Assembly (NCBI GenBank): GCA_017395925.1
Contig: JAFQNJ010000044.1
Span: 1 to 64,000 of the forward strand
Direction: 5' to 3'
Length of the DNA stretch: 64,000 nucleotides
From: Ruminococcus sp.
GTDB lineage: Bacteria; Bacillota; Clostridia; Oscillospirales; Acutalibacteraceae
Under the pieces are notes generated by a model that ran no database searches, was not told the origin of the DNA, and was given only the letters and a program-made list of their open reading frames with translations. Shown in pieces: positions 1 to 8,040 of this stretch (positions are counted from its first letter, which is position 1; each line of letters starts with the position of its first letter). A program made the position numbers and the translations under genes.

Positions 1-1
1 A

Positions 2-3000
2 ACAAAGACTCTGAACCCCGGCTACAACAGAATTACTATCGATAACCTCAGCGGCACATACAACGTTGACAAAATCGTTGTTACTCCCGTTGAGCCCGCT
101 GATTCTATCAAGAAGGGCGAGACAAAGCTCGACTTCACAGGATTTGATGCTGCTTCTGATGCTGCTCTCATTAAGGATGGCACCTTCACAGCAAAGAACG
201 AGGGCGATTTCGCTTCCGTAATTGTTAAGCCTGAGCTTGACGGTGTTTACAAGGTAACCCTCAGTGCTGATGCATCAATTCAGGTTGGCGATTCTCTTTA
301 CGAAAATGGTGATAATATTGTTATCGAGGACGAAACCGAGCTTATCATCATTGCTGACAAAGCAGGTACAACTATCAGTGAGATTAAGTTCGAGTATAGT
401 AACAATATTGAACTGATGGGTTACTACATTTATGACGGCAATAGCGTCGGTTACCGATTCAAGAACACTGTAGCAATTGAAAAAATTATTATTGATGCAG
501 CTGTTACAGGTGCAGAGGCAGGCAAGGTTATCCTCTCCAATGGTAAGGAAATTGAGATTCCTGCTATTGCAGCAGATTCTGCAGAGCCTTACACAGTGAA
601 TTTTGATACACCTGAAAATATCACTTGGTTTATATATACCGCAGATGAGTTTGCACTGCCTGAAATTCAGGTTGTCGGCACAAAGGTTATGGATTCCGCA
701 GAGGATATCGCTCTCGGCGGTTATGTCAGCGTAGCAGACGGCTGGTTACCCGCATTCGAATATCCCTATCAGACAACTACAGCTACCGAAGGCAAGCTGG
801 GCTTCGGCTTTGACAAGGAAGTAACTGCACAGAAGGTTGTTGTCATCGGTACAGACAACACACTTCCCGAAAAAGCAACCCTTACAACTGCTGATAACAA
901 GACAGTTGAGCTTACCGGTACAAAGGTTGGAAACGACGTAGTATTTGAAATCGAAGATACTTATTCCTTTGGTTTCTTCCTTGATTTCGGCAAAGAAGTT
1001 ACCTATGCCGCAATTCAGGTTTACGGTGATGACACCTTCAAGGGCGGCACAACAAACGTAAGCGACAGACAGGATTATACACTGTTTGCAAACGGTCTCA
1101 CAGAGGATGATTCCCGTGTAATTGCTAACACAGGCGACCATATCCTTACTTCCGAGACGGGCTCCGACAGAGAGTGGTTCTATGAGTATTTAGGTATGGG
1201 CGAGGCACCTACCTTCTCCGCTCCCAACACACCTCTTGCAGAGGCAGCATACAACCTGACAATGGATGAAATCTTCAAGAGCATCAACTATGATGAGACT
1301 TTTGGTGATGTATTCTACACAGGTACAAACTGGCACAAGGTCTGGACCCGTGATACTGCTCTCTCTATGCAGTATGTCCTCTCCTGGCTCTTCCCCGAAA
1401 TTTCCACAAACTGTGCAAATGCCAAGGTTGTAGGCAAAGACGGCAACCTTACATTTGAAGAAGATACAGGTACAGGCGGTTCTTACCCCGTATCCACAGA
1501 CCGTATCATTATGATGCTGGCTGTATGGGAAACTTACCTTGCAGACGGTAACGAGGAGACCCTCGAGTACTTCTACGAGGTTGCTTCCAACACAATTCAG
1601 CAGGACTATACAGTAGTATACGACAAAGAAGCCGGACTCTTCCGCGGCGAGACCTGCGGTCTTGACCACCGTGACAAGACCTATGGCGACTGGACAGGTG
1701 AGGATGACCAGAACGGTATCGTTACCATCGCAGAGGGCAAGGCTGCTTCTACAAACATCATTTACTGTCAGGCGATGAAGATTCTTTCCGAGGCTGCTAC
1801 AATTCTCGGCAAGGATGAAGCAGAGGCAAAGGCTTGGGCAGACTTGGCTGCAGACCTTGAGGATGCAATCGCAGAGAGACTTTGGCACGATGAGCTGGGC
1901 ACATACGCATCCTGGGAGTATCCCGACTGGATGGGTTCACCCATTTCCTACAAGCAGGACGTTCTCGGCAACGGCTACGCAGTATGGTATAACATCGGCG
2001 GTCAGGAGAAGGCAGACTCCATTATGGAGAACTACACTCTCGTACCCTTCGGTGCAAACACAGTATATCCCCAGAAGAACGCACAGCGCTGGACAGATTA
2101 TAAGTACCACGATTCAGGTGTATGGCCCGGTTGGGAAGCACTCCTGATGATTGGTGCAGTTAATAACGCAAACGAAAACAACCTCCTTGCAGAGGAAATC
2201 TGGAACTCCTGTATCCGTGGCGCAGTAGCTTGTCTCACAAACTACGAAGTTATCGACTACGAAACAGGTGAGGGCTTACACTCCACACAGCAGCTCTGGT
2301 CCGTTGCAGCTACAATGGCAGGTTACTACAGAGTTCTCTTCGGTATGGAGTACACCACAGACGGTATCACCTTTGACCCCTATGTTCCTGACTGGATGGA
2401 AGGTCCCTTCTATGTAAGCGAGTATAAGTACAGAGACGCTGAACTTTATCTTGAGCTCAACGGCAAGGGCGATACAGTAGAATCTATCTATGTAAACGAC
2501 GAAAAGGTAGCTAACGACTATGTTCTTCCCACAGACGCAAAGGGCGAGTACTACATCGTAATCAACCTCAAGGACAGCGGCGCTGAGGATAAGATTAACC
2601 TCAAGGACGAGAACACAGCTAAGGCTCCCAAGGCTCCCAACGCAACTCTCTCCGGCTCCACACTCAAGTGGAACGCAGTTTCAAACTGCACATACAAGGT
2701 ATGGACAGGCACAGAGTATGTTGATGTAGAGGGCACAACTTACACTATCGACACAACAAAGTACGGTTGCTACTCAGTAGTTGCTGTTGACAAGACAACA
2801 GGACTCTGGTCCGAACTTTCTGCTCCCAAGGAGTACAATCCCTCAGGCTCAAAGATTACAGTCAATGCCAACAACTTCTACGATAAGGCTCCCACAGTAT
2901 CCGGCTCCGTGGATTCTGCAGACAAGAAGACAGTTTACTTCACCAACAACAAGGGTTGGAGCAATGTAAACATCTTCTTCTGGGGCGGCTCTATGTCAAC

Positions 3001-3850
3001 TGGTTGGCCCGGTGAGGCTATGACCTATGTTGGCAAGAACGACGGCGGCGAGGATGTATATTGCTACTCCATCTCCAAGGATACACCCAACATCATCTTC
3101 AACAACGGCTCCGAGCAGACCATTGATATCACAACAGGCGTTGAGGATAACGCAGGCTTCTACCTCAACAGCAATGCATCAGGTAAGTGGACAGTAGGCA
3201 CATGGACCAATACCACATTCTCTCCTGCTGATTCTGCAAGCGGAAAGACATTCACCGTTAATGTAAACATTCCTTCAGACGGTGTATATCAGATGTCTGT
3301 TATCCACTCCAACCAGGGCGATCCCACTGCAGGTATTACCGCGGCTATCCGTTCCGTATACATCGATGGTGAGGACGTTGGTACTCTGGTATTCCCCGCT
3401 ATGAGCTTTACCCGTCAGGTGAGCTCACACTTAAGACTCGAACTCACAAAGGGTCAGCACGAGGTTACCATCAAGTATGACACCGACAACTGGTATGACA
3501 GAAATATGTCTCAGGCACACGGTGAGGCAAACAACAACGTAACTTACCACACAGTACAGTTTGCACGCACAGGTGCTATCGGTGAGGTTGTAGGACCTAC
3601 AGATCCCAAGCCCACAGAGCCTCAGGATACTATCCTTCTTGGTGATGCAGATCTGGACGGTAAGGTAAACGTTAAGGATGCTACCATCATCCAGAAGTCA
3701 GCCGCAGGTCTGACACTGCTTTCTGACGATGCAAAACTTGCAGCCGATGTTGATGGTTCTACTACAGTAAACGTTAAGGATGCTACCGCTATCCAGAAGT
3801 TTGTTGCAGATATGGAGACAGGCTTTGCAATAGGCGAACCTATTAAATAA
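2..3850 (+). CDS. Dockerin-bearing six-hairpin glycoside hydrolase with CBM26-like module (5' end missing)
   Basis: The frame stays open from base 2 to the TAA at 3850, so the ATG at 416 is internal and the gene begins outside the window (1282 codons visible). Residue numbers here count from base 2. An N-terminal beta-rich part (about 1-410) precedes an (alpha/alpha)6-type catalytic domain (about 415-800). That domain has a WTRDTA motif (Asp near 451) and an HDSGVWPGWEA motif, as in GH15/GH63-like glucosidases; I cannot fix the family. A fibronectin-like linker follows. Next comes a CBM26-like starch-binding module (about 975-1060; WPGEAM and IFNNGSEQT motifs), another beta-sandwich, and a C-terminal type I dockerin (about 1213-1275) with two calcium loops (GDADLDGKVNVKDAT, VDGSTTVNVKDAT). 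It is probably a secreted alpha-glucan-active enzyme docked on an amylosome or cellulosome-like scaffold. The substrate is inferred from the CBM. Confidence 0.85.
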   Translation, partial: TKTLNPGYNRITIDNLSGTYNVDKIVVTPVEPADSIKKGETKLDFTGFDAASDAALIKDGTFTAKNEGDFASVIVKPELDGVYKVTLSADASIQVGDSLYENGDNIVIEDETELIIIADKAGTTISEIKFEYSNNIELMGYYIYDGNSVGYRFKNTVAIEKIIIDAAVTGAEAGKVILSNGKEIEIPAIAADSAEPYTVNFDTPENITWFIYTADEFALPEIQVVGTKVMDSAEDIALGGYVSVADGWLPAFEYPYQTTTATEGKLGFGFDKEVTAQKVVVIGTDNTLPEKATLTTADNKTVELTGTKVGNDVVFEIEDTYSFGFFLDFGKEVTYAAIQVYGDDTFKGGTTNVSDRQDYTLFANGLTEDDSRVIANTGDHILTSETGSDREWFYEYLGMGEAPTFSAPNTPLAEAAYNLTMDEIFKSINYDETFGDVFYTGTNWHKVWTRDTALSMQYVLSWLFPEISTNCANAKVVGKDGNLTFEEDTGTGGSYPVSTDRIIMMLAVWETYLADGNEETLEYFYEVASNTIQQDYTVVYDKEAGLFRGETCGLDHRDKTYGDWTGEDDQNGIVTIAEGKAASTNIIYCQAMKILSEAATILGKDEAEAKAWADLAADLEDAIAERLWHDELGTYASWEYPDWMGSPISYKQDVLGNGYAVWYNIGGQEKADSIMENYTLVPFGANTVYPQKNAQRWTDYKYHDSGVWPGWEALLMIGAVNNANENNLLAEEIWNSCIRGAVACLTNYEVIDYETGEGLHSTQQLWSVAATMAGYYRVLFGMEYTTDGITFDPYVPDWMEGPFYVSEYKYRDAELYLELNGKGDTVESIYVNDEKVANDYVLPTDAKGEYYIVINLKDSGAEDKINLKDENTAKAPKAPNATLSGSTLKWNAVSNCTYKVWTGTEYVDVEGTTYTIDTTKYGCYSVVAVDKTTGLWSELSAPKEYNPSGSKITVNANNFYDKAPTVSGSVDSADKKTVYFTNNKGWSNVNIFFWGGSMSTGWPGEAMTYVGKNDGGEDVYCYSISKDTPNIIFNNGSEQTIDITTGVEDNAGFYLNSNASGKWTVGTWTNTTFSPADSASGKTFTVNVNIPSDGVYQMSVIHSNQGDPTAGITAAIRSVYIDGEDVGTLVFPAMSFTRQVSSHLRLELTKGQHEVTIKYDTDNWYDRNMSQAHGEANNNVTYHTVQFARTGAIGEVVGPTDPKPTEPQDTILLGDADLDGKVNVKDATIIQKSAAGLTLLSDDAKLAADVDGSTTVNVKDATAIQKFVADMETGFAIGEPIK

Positions 3851-3886
3851 TCAAAAGTAATGATTAACCATTAATTCAAGCGTGAA

Positions 3887-3914
3887 GGCTCTCGGGTTTC
3901 CCCGGGAGCCTTTT
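3887..3914 (+). terminator. Rho-independent terminator after the dockerin glycosidase
   Basis: Ten-base-pair GC-rich stem (3887-3896 with 3901-3910, one G-U pair) followed by TTTT. It lies 36 bases after the stop codon and separates this gene from the downstream surface locus. Confidence 0.85.
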
Positions 3915-4025
3915 GCTGTGCTTTAAAGGTGATGGGGGTAATTTTTATTTTGGACAGGGGTTCAGAATACGGCCATAATGTGCATATATATTGGTATAGT
4001 GAGAAAAAATATTCAGAAAGCGCTA

Positions 4026-4056
4026 TTGGTAAATTTCTTTTGAGTAATATTACCAA
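4026..4056. other. Inverted repeat in the 3851-4195 intergenic region
   Basis: TTGGTAA (4026-4032) is repeated in inverse orientation as TTACCAA (4050-4056). This is the only structure I see between the terminator and the promoter in this 345-bp gap. It could be an operator for the surface locus or chance in AT-rich DNA. Confidence 0.3.
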
Positions 4057-4113
4057 AGATTGAATATCTCGCTTGTTGATAAAGACAAAAAAATTGCAAA
4101 AACCGAATATTTA

Positions 4114-4158
4114 TTGATTTTTTTCAACAAAAGTAGTAAAATCAGCATATACGTATAT
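4114..4158 (+). promoter_or_regulatory. Predicted promoter of the surface-filament locus, with palindrome at the start site
   Basis: TTGATT (4114-4119), a 17-bp spacer and TAAAAT (4137-4142) form a SigA-type promoter. A perfect 12-bp palindrome ATATACGTATAT (4147-4158) covers the expected transcription start and could be an operator. The first gene starts at 4196. Confidence 0.55.
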
Positions 4159-4195
4159 CTAATGGTGCGAAATTATCTAAAAAGGAGTGTTACCC

Positions 4196-5008
4196 ATGGG
4201 CTTTTTCAGCAAAGCAATAGATGAAATGGTACAGGAAAAAATGCCCTACAAGAAGCGTAAAGCGCTGATTATATTCATCTCATTGCTGACACTTCTTGCA
4301 ATGACGACTTCAACAGTTGCGTGGTTCAGAGTCAATACATTCGCAGGTGTTGATACACTTGACCTTCAGATCAGTGTGAGTGCACAGCTTAAGGTTTCAA
4401 TGGAGGACCACGGTACTGACCTTGACAGATACGAAAAAGTCATTACCAACGAGATGGTAAACGGCTATCTGGCAAATTACAATACCAACCTTGATGAGAT
4501 TCTCCTCGACCCCGTTACCACTACATACGGTGAGGTCTTTACAAACCAGCGCGGTATGGAAAGAGCACCTAACGACCGTTCCTACCTTGAGTTTGACTGC
4601 TACTTTATTGCCACCGAGGATATGTGGGTTCACCTCACTACCGAGAGCACAGAAGCAGGCAACGATGACGGCACCAAGGTTTCCACTAATTCTACAGGTC
4701 CCCAGGCAGACGTTGTCAACTGCACCCGTGTAGGCTTTGCCACAGACCGCAACGGTTCAGCTATTTACGAGCCTAACAAGGGATATCCCGTCAATGGACA
4801 GACCACCTTTGACCTGCCCTCAGGCACAATGGTCTATACCAATAATACAAGACTCTTCCACCTGAATGCTATGGAGCCCACCAAGGTTACCATCAGACTG
4901 TGGATAGACGGTGAAGACCCCGAGTGCGACGACGACGTTCAGAATGCACACCTTGCAGTTCAGCTAGGATTTATCGGCTGTGACGACAACAACATCCCGA
5001 TTTCCTAA
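4196..5008 (+). CDS. SipW-type signal peptide surface protein (TasA-like family), first gene of the locus
   Basis: 270 residues. The ATG at 4196 lies 8 bases after GGAG; the GTG at 4187 overlaps that ribosome site and is rejected. The N-terminus has a short cytosolic stretch, a KKRK stop and a hydrophobic core ending TSTVAWFRVNTFAG, the typical SipW-dependent form in which the mature chain begins just after an aromatic W-F pair. The mature part is an all-beta, acidic domain. Near the C-terminus it carries TIRLWIDGEDPECDDD, a W-x-(D/E)-G motif shared with most proteins of this locus. It is probably exported by Sec, cleaved by one of the neighbouring SipW-like peptidases, and assembled in the surface matrix. 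Exact function is unknown. Confidence 0.72.
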   Translation: MGFFSKAIDEMVQEKMPYKKRKALIIFISLLTLLAMTTSTVAWFRVNTFAGVDTLDLQISVSAQLKVSMEDHGTDLDRYEKVITNEMVNGYLANYNTNLDEILLDPVTTTYGEVFTNQRGMERAPNDRSYLEFDCYFIATEDMWVHLTTESTEAGNDDGTKVSTNSTGPQADVVNCTRVGFATDRNGSAIYEPNKGYPVNGQTTFDLPSGTMVYTNNTRLFHLNAMEPTKVTIRLWIDGEDPECDDDVQNAHLAVQLGFIGCDDNNIPIS

Positions 5009-5045
5009 CATTTCAAGCTAATTAATCCAACGGAGTTGATATCTT

Positions 5046-5870
5046 ATGTTCTCAAGTAAAAAACCTAAAATTGAACAGCCCATGACTCCGGAGGAGTTCA
5101 GTCGTTTTAACGACAAGAAAATTGCCGATGCAGAGATAGAGCGATTTCACGTCAAGACCGACTCTGCGGAAATTGTCAAATATGACAAGCGCAAGAAAAT
5201 CCTCAGTATTGTACTGGGTGTCTGCCTTGCAGTTATGCTTCTTCTCTTCATCATATCCATGCTTCTCACCCAGTGGGGCGACCTTATCATCAGCGTTGAC
5301 TCCCCTGCTGTGAAGAAGGGTATCGTTATCAGCGAAGACCCCGAGTTCAAAACCTACGGTGCAAAGCTTTCCGCAACTCAGGTCAAGGATGTTACCAATA
5401 TTACATATTCCTGGCTTCCCCAGGACCTTGACACCAGCGCAAACGGCTCCCACAACGGCAAGAACTACGTGGCATACACCTTCTACTGCAAGAACAACGG
5501 ACAGGTTACCCTGGACTACGAGGCATACCTTGAGGTAACAGGTGTTGCAAAGTCTGCTGACGAAGCAGTACGAGTAATGGTCTACAAGAACGGCGAGCCT
5601 GCTATTTACGGCAAGGCTTCCTACAACGACCGCACCACTGCCGAAACAGACTGCACAATGTTTGAGTCCGATACCAAGGTAATGACTACCGTCACCGAAG
5701 GCTTTGAGGTTGACCAGGTGGATAAGTACACCATCGTTATCTGGGCAGAGGGCAACGACCCCGAGTGTATCGATGATATCCGCGGCGGTCACGTCAGAAT
5801 GAGAATGCTCTTTGAGGTTCTCGATGATGAAACCGATCCCACTCACTTCGGCGCACACGTATTCAATTAA
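5046..5870 (+). CDS. Membrane-anchored relative of the SipW-type proteins
   Basis: 274 residues; ATG 10 bases after GGAG. About 53 charged cytosolic residues with a DKRKK end are followed by one membrane helix (about 54-75) and an extracellular beta domain of about 200 residues. Unlike its neighbours it has no F/Y-A/S-W-F cleavage signature, so it probably stays in the membrane. Its C-terminal motif IVIWAEGNDPECIDDI matches that of the 4196-5008 product, which shows common ancestry. A reasonable inference is a base or anchor subunit for the secreted members. No enzyme motif is visible. Confidence 0.65.
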   Translation: MFSSKKPKIEQPMTPEEFSRFNDKKIADAEIERFHVKTDSAEIVKYDKRKKILSIVLGVCLAVMLLLFIISMLLTQWGDLIISVDSPAVKKGIVISEDPEFKTYGAKLSATQVKDVTNITYSWLPQDLDTSANGSHNGKNYVAYTFYCKNNGQVTLDYEAYLEVTGVAKSADEAVRVMVYKNGEPAIYGKASYNDRTTAETDCTMFESDTKVMTTVTEGFEVDQVDKYTIVIWAEGNDPECIDDIRGGHVRMRMLFEVLDDETDPTHFGAHVFN

Positions 5871-5874
5871 ATCG

Positions 5875-6165
5875 GCCTCCCTCGTGAAAGGGAGGGGGAC
5901 CGCGTAAGCGGTGGGGGGATTGGCAGTAAACGCCAACCTATCTTAAGGAGTAAGAATTTAGAGTAAAGAATCCCTCAGTCAGCTGTCGCTGACAGCTCCC
6001 TTAAATTAAGGGAGCCTAAGTTGCCTCCCTTGTGAAAGGGAGGGGGACCGCGTAAGCGGTGGAGGGATTGGCAGTAAACGCCAACCTATCTTAAGGAGTA
6101 AGAATTTAGTGTAAAGAATCCCTCAGTCAGCTGTCGCTGACAGCTCCCTTAATTTAAGGGAGCCT
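5875..6165. repeat. Two tandem copies of a 148-bp palindromic intergenic element
   Basis: Copy 1 starts at 5875 and copy 2 at 6023, with only a few differences. Each unit begins GCCTCCCT, contains the small hairpin ACCGCGTAAGCGGT and GTCAGCTGTCGCTGAC, and ends AAGGGAGCC, so the ends are near-inverted (MITE-like). No ORF is carried. Elements of this GGGATT...AATCCCTC form are common between genes in Clostridia. The rest of this 405-bp gap holds a short partial copy near 6170-6216 and the ribosome site of the next gene. Confidence 0.8.
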
Positions 6166-6275
6166 TAAAAGCGGAGGGATTACCACAATGGTATTTAGTG
6201 CGTAAGCACTGATATAAAATCAAAAAACCCTATGGTGTTTTAGGGGCAAAAAATTATTTTTAGGAGGAATTTCTC

Positions 6276-7016
6276 ATGAAAGCAAATTCAAGAAGAAGAG
6301 TTCTCATCTCTTCCATGGCTATGCTTCTCGTTGCTCTCGTAGCACTCAGCACAGCAACATTCGCATGGTTCACAACCAACACATCCGCAACAGCTAGCGG
6401 TATGAACGTTTATACTGTTAAGTCTTCCAAGCTCGAGATCTGCAGCGCAACATCCGATTGGGATACACTCGTTGACTACAATGTAGACGAAAAGGCTCTG
6501 CTTCCTGCTTCTTCTGCAAACGGTACAGCATGGTTCAAGGCTGACGCTAACAGCGAGACAGACGGTTCCGCTAAGGCTGGTACATATGCTAGCATCACCA
6601 ACACTTCTTCTTACGTAGTTAAGGATCAGCTCAACATCAGAAACGCTGGTGAAACTACTATCAATGATGTTACTGTTACAATTAGCGGTCTCACAAGCTA
6701 CGCTCGTGTTGCTCTTGTTCCCACAACAGCACAGGGTACAGCTGTTGCTAACACCGGCACATTTGCAAATTGCGTATTCGATGCTGACGGCGCTGCATAC
6801 ACTCCCCTCTCTGCAGCATCAGCTCCTGCAGCTGATGCAGCACAGATTACACCTAACGGTACTGCTACACTCAACGTTGGCCCTCTCGCTTCCGAAGCAG
6901 CAGTATACTACAACCTCTACGTATGGTTCGAGGGTCAGGATGTTGATTGTAACGACAACACAATGAACACAATCGAAGACCTCACATTCTCAGTAACAGG
7001 TACACCTGCAGCATAA
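6276..7016 (+). CDS. SipW-type signal peptide protein, likely major filament/matrix subunit (TasA-like)
   Basis: 246 residues; start is fixed by TAGGAGGA 9 bases upstream. A classic SipW-dependent signal peptide (RRR, then a hydrophobic core ending STATFAWFTTNTSATASG) leads into an Ala/Thr/Ser-rich beta domain with a CARDB-like stretch (LNIRNAGETTINDVTVTISG). The C-terminal motif is YNLYVWFEGQDVDCND. Strong ribosome site, simple composition and a repetitive choice of preferred codons suggest high expression. With a signal peptidase as the very next gene, the pair mirrors sipW-tasA of Bacillus. I infer that it is the main building block; this is not proved by sequence. Confidence 0.75.
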   Translation: MKANSRRRVLISSMAMLLVALVALSTATFAWFTTNTSATASGMNVYTVKSSKLEICSATSDWDTLVDYNVDEKALLPASSANGTAWFKADANSETDGSAKAGTYASITNTSSYVVKDQLNIRNAGETTINDVTVTISGLTSYARVALVPTTAQGTAVANTGTFANCVFDADGAAYTPLSAASAPAADAAQITPNGTATLNVGPLASEAAVYYNLYVWFEGQDVDCNDNTMNTIEDLTFSVTGTPAA

Positions 7017-7069
7017 TTTATTCTTAAATAATAGTTGCAAGTTTAAACTAATTTGATTGGAGACCCCTT

Positions 7070-7807
7070 ATGAAGAACGGTAAAGCAAAAAAAATATTTA
7101 ACACTATTGTTGATGTTTTGGTTGTTATGGTGCTGATAGTGTCCATTCTTGTGGTTATACTCTCACTCACTACCAAAAAATCAGGGGTCCCCAATCTTTT
7201 CGGTTATGCACCCTTTACAGTACTGACAGACTCAATGGAAGGAACCTTCAATGAAGGCGACCTGATTATCAGCAAGGTTACAAATACATACGATGCAGAA
7301 TATAAAGAAGGCGATGTAATCACCTTCAATATCGAAATCGCTGGTGTGCCTACCTACAATACTCATAGAATTGTTAAGGTAGAGGCTGATACAGACACAG
7401 ACATTGTTTACTACCAGACAAAGGGTGATAACCCTGAATATCCCGTAGACGAGGAGCTTCAGACCGCAAACAACATCGTTGCTGTTTGGACAGGTGTAAG
7501 AGTCCCCATTCTCGGTGATGTAGTAGGCTTCTTAAGAAAACCGATCGGATTTTTCTTCTGTGTTCTGCTTCCGATGATTCTTTTCTTTGTTTACGAGACA
7601 ATCCGTGTTGTTATGAACATCGTTGCCTACAACAAGGAAAAAGCCATTGAAGAAGCTAAATCGGCAGTTCAGAATGCTGAACTTACCGAAGAGCAGAAGC
7701 AAAAGGCTATCGAGGAGTACCTCGTGTCAATCGGAAAGAAACCAGATTTGGAAAATGAGTCCAGTGTACAAACACCTGCACAGGACAACACAACCGAGTC
7801 GGAGTAA
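7070..7807 (+). CDS. Signal peptidase I, archaeal/ER (SipW) type
   Basis: 245 residues. A membrane helix (about 12-33) is followed by a peptidase S26B domain with the catalytic serine in TDSMEGTF (Ser55) and histidine in NTHRIV (His99). The histidine instead of lysine is the hallmark of SipW-like enzymes. A second membrane segment (about 160-190) precedes a charged, helical cytosolic tail of about 55 residues that is not needed for catalysis. It probably removes the W-F type signal peptides of the adjacent proteins. It directly follows the putative major subunit (53-base gap, ribosome site TTGGAGA). Confidence 0.88.
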   Translation: MKNGKAKKIFNTIVDVLVVMVLIVSILVVILSLTTKKSGVPNLFGYAPFTVLTDSMEGTFNEGDLIISKVTNTYDAEYKEGDVITFNIEIAGVPTYNTHRIVKVEADTDTDIVYYQTKGDNPEYPVDEELQTANNIVAVWTGVRVPILGDVVGFLRKPIGFFFCVLLPMILFFVYETIRVVMNIVAYNKEKAIEEAKSAVQNAELTEEQKQKAIEEYLVSIGKKPDLENESSVQTPAQDNTTESE

Positions 7808-7870
7808 GAAAGCTTACATTTCATTAAAATTAATTTGTCCCTAAAAGCACAGGGGTGCTTAAGTAACGGT

Positions 7871-7908
7871 TATATTTCTTTTCCGCCCTATGGCGGAAAA
7901 GAAATATA
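7871..7908. repeat. Perfect 17-bp inverted repeat downstream of the signal peptidase
   Basis: Arms 7871-7887 and 7892-7908 are exact reverse complements with a CTAT loop. It may be an RNA processing or termination hairpin, but no run of T follows it. Confidence 0.7.
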
Positions 7909-7930
7909 TAGTTACATTCTCGCGTATATC

Positions 7931-8030
7931 CACTACTGAAAGACAGTAATACTAAAAGGGGCGCAGGCTGTCGTCCCGGATGCAAATCCGAAGATTCAGG
8001 AAGTTTCAACAGGTAGATTTTTTTAAGGAG
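7931..8030 (+). ncRNA. Candidate structured leader upstream of the AAA+ gene
   Basis: Two small hairpins are visible: TACTG/CAGTA (7934-7948) and CGGAT-GCAA-ATCCG with a GNRA tetraloop (7977-7990). They are separated by a G/C-rich segment and followed by a run of T (about 8018-8024) just before the ribosome site. This fits a leader RNA or attenuator, but I recognise no known riboswitch class. Confidence 0.3.
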
Positions 8031-8040
8031 ACGAAGAACC

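Noticed and set aside
416..418. ATG at 416 as start of the dockerin glycosidase
   Set aside because: The same frame is open to base 2 with coding-like composition, and no ribosome site precedes the ATG.
4187..4195. Upstream GTG start for the first SipW-type gene
   Set aside because: It overlaps the GGAG ribosome site; ATG 4196 has correct spacing. The same reasoning rejects starts at 9647, 19553 and 22742.
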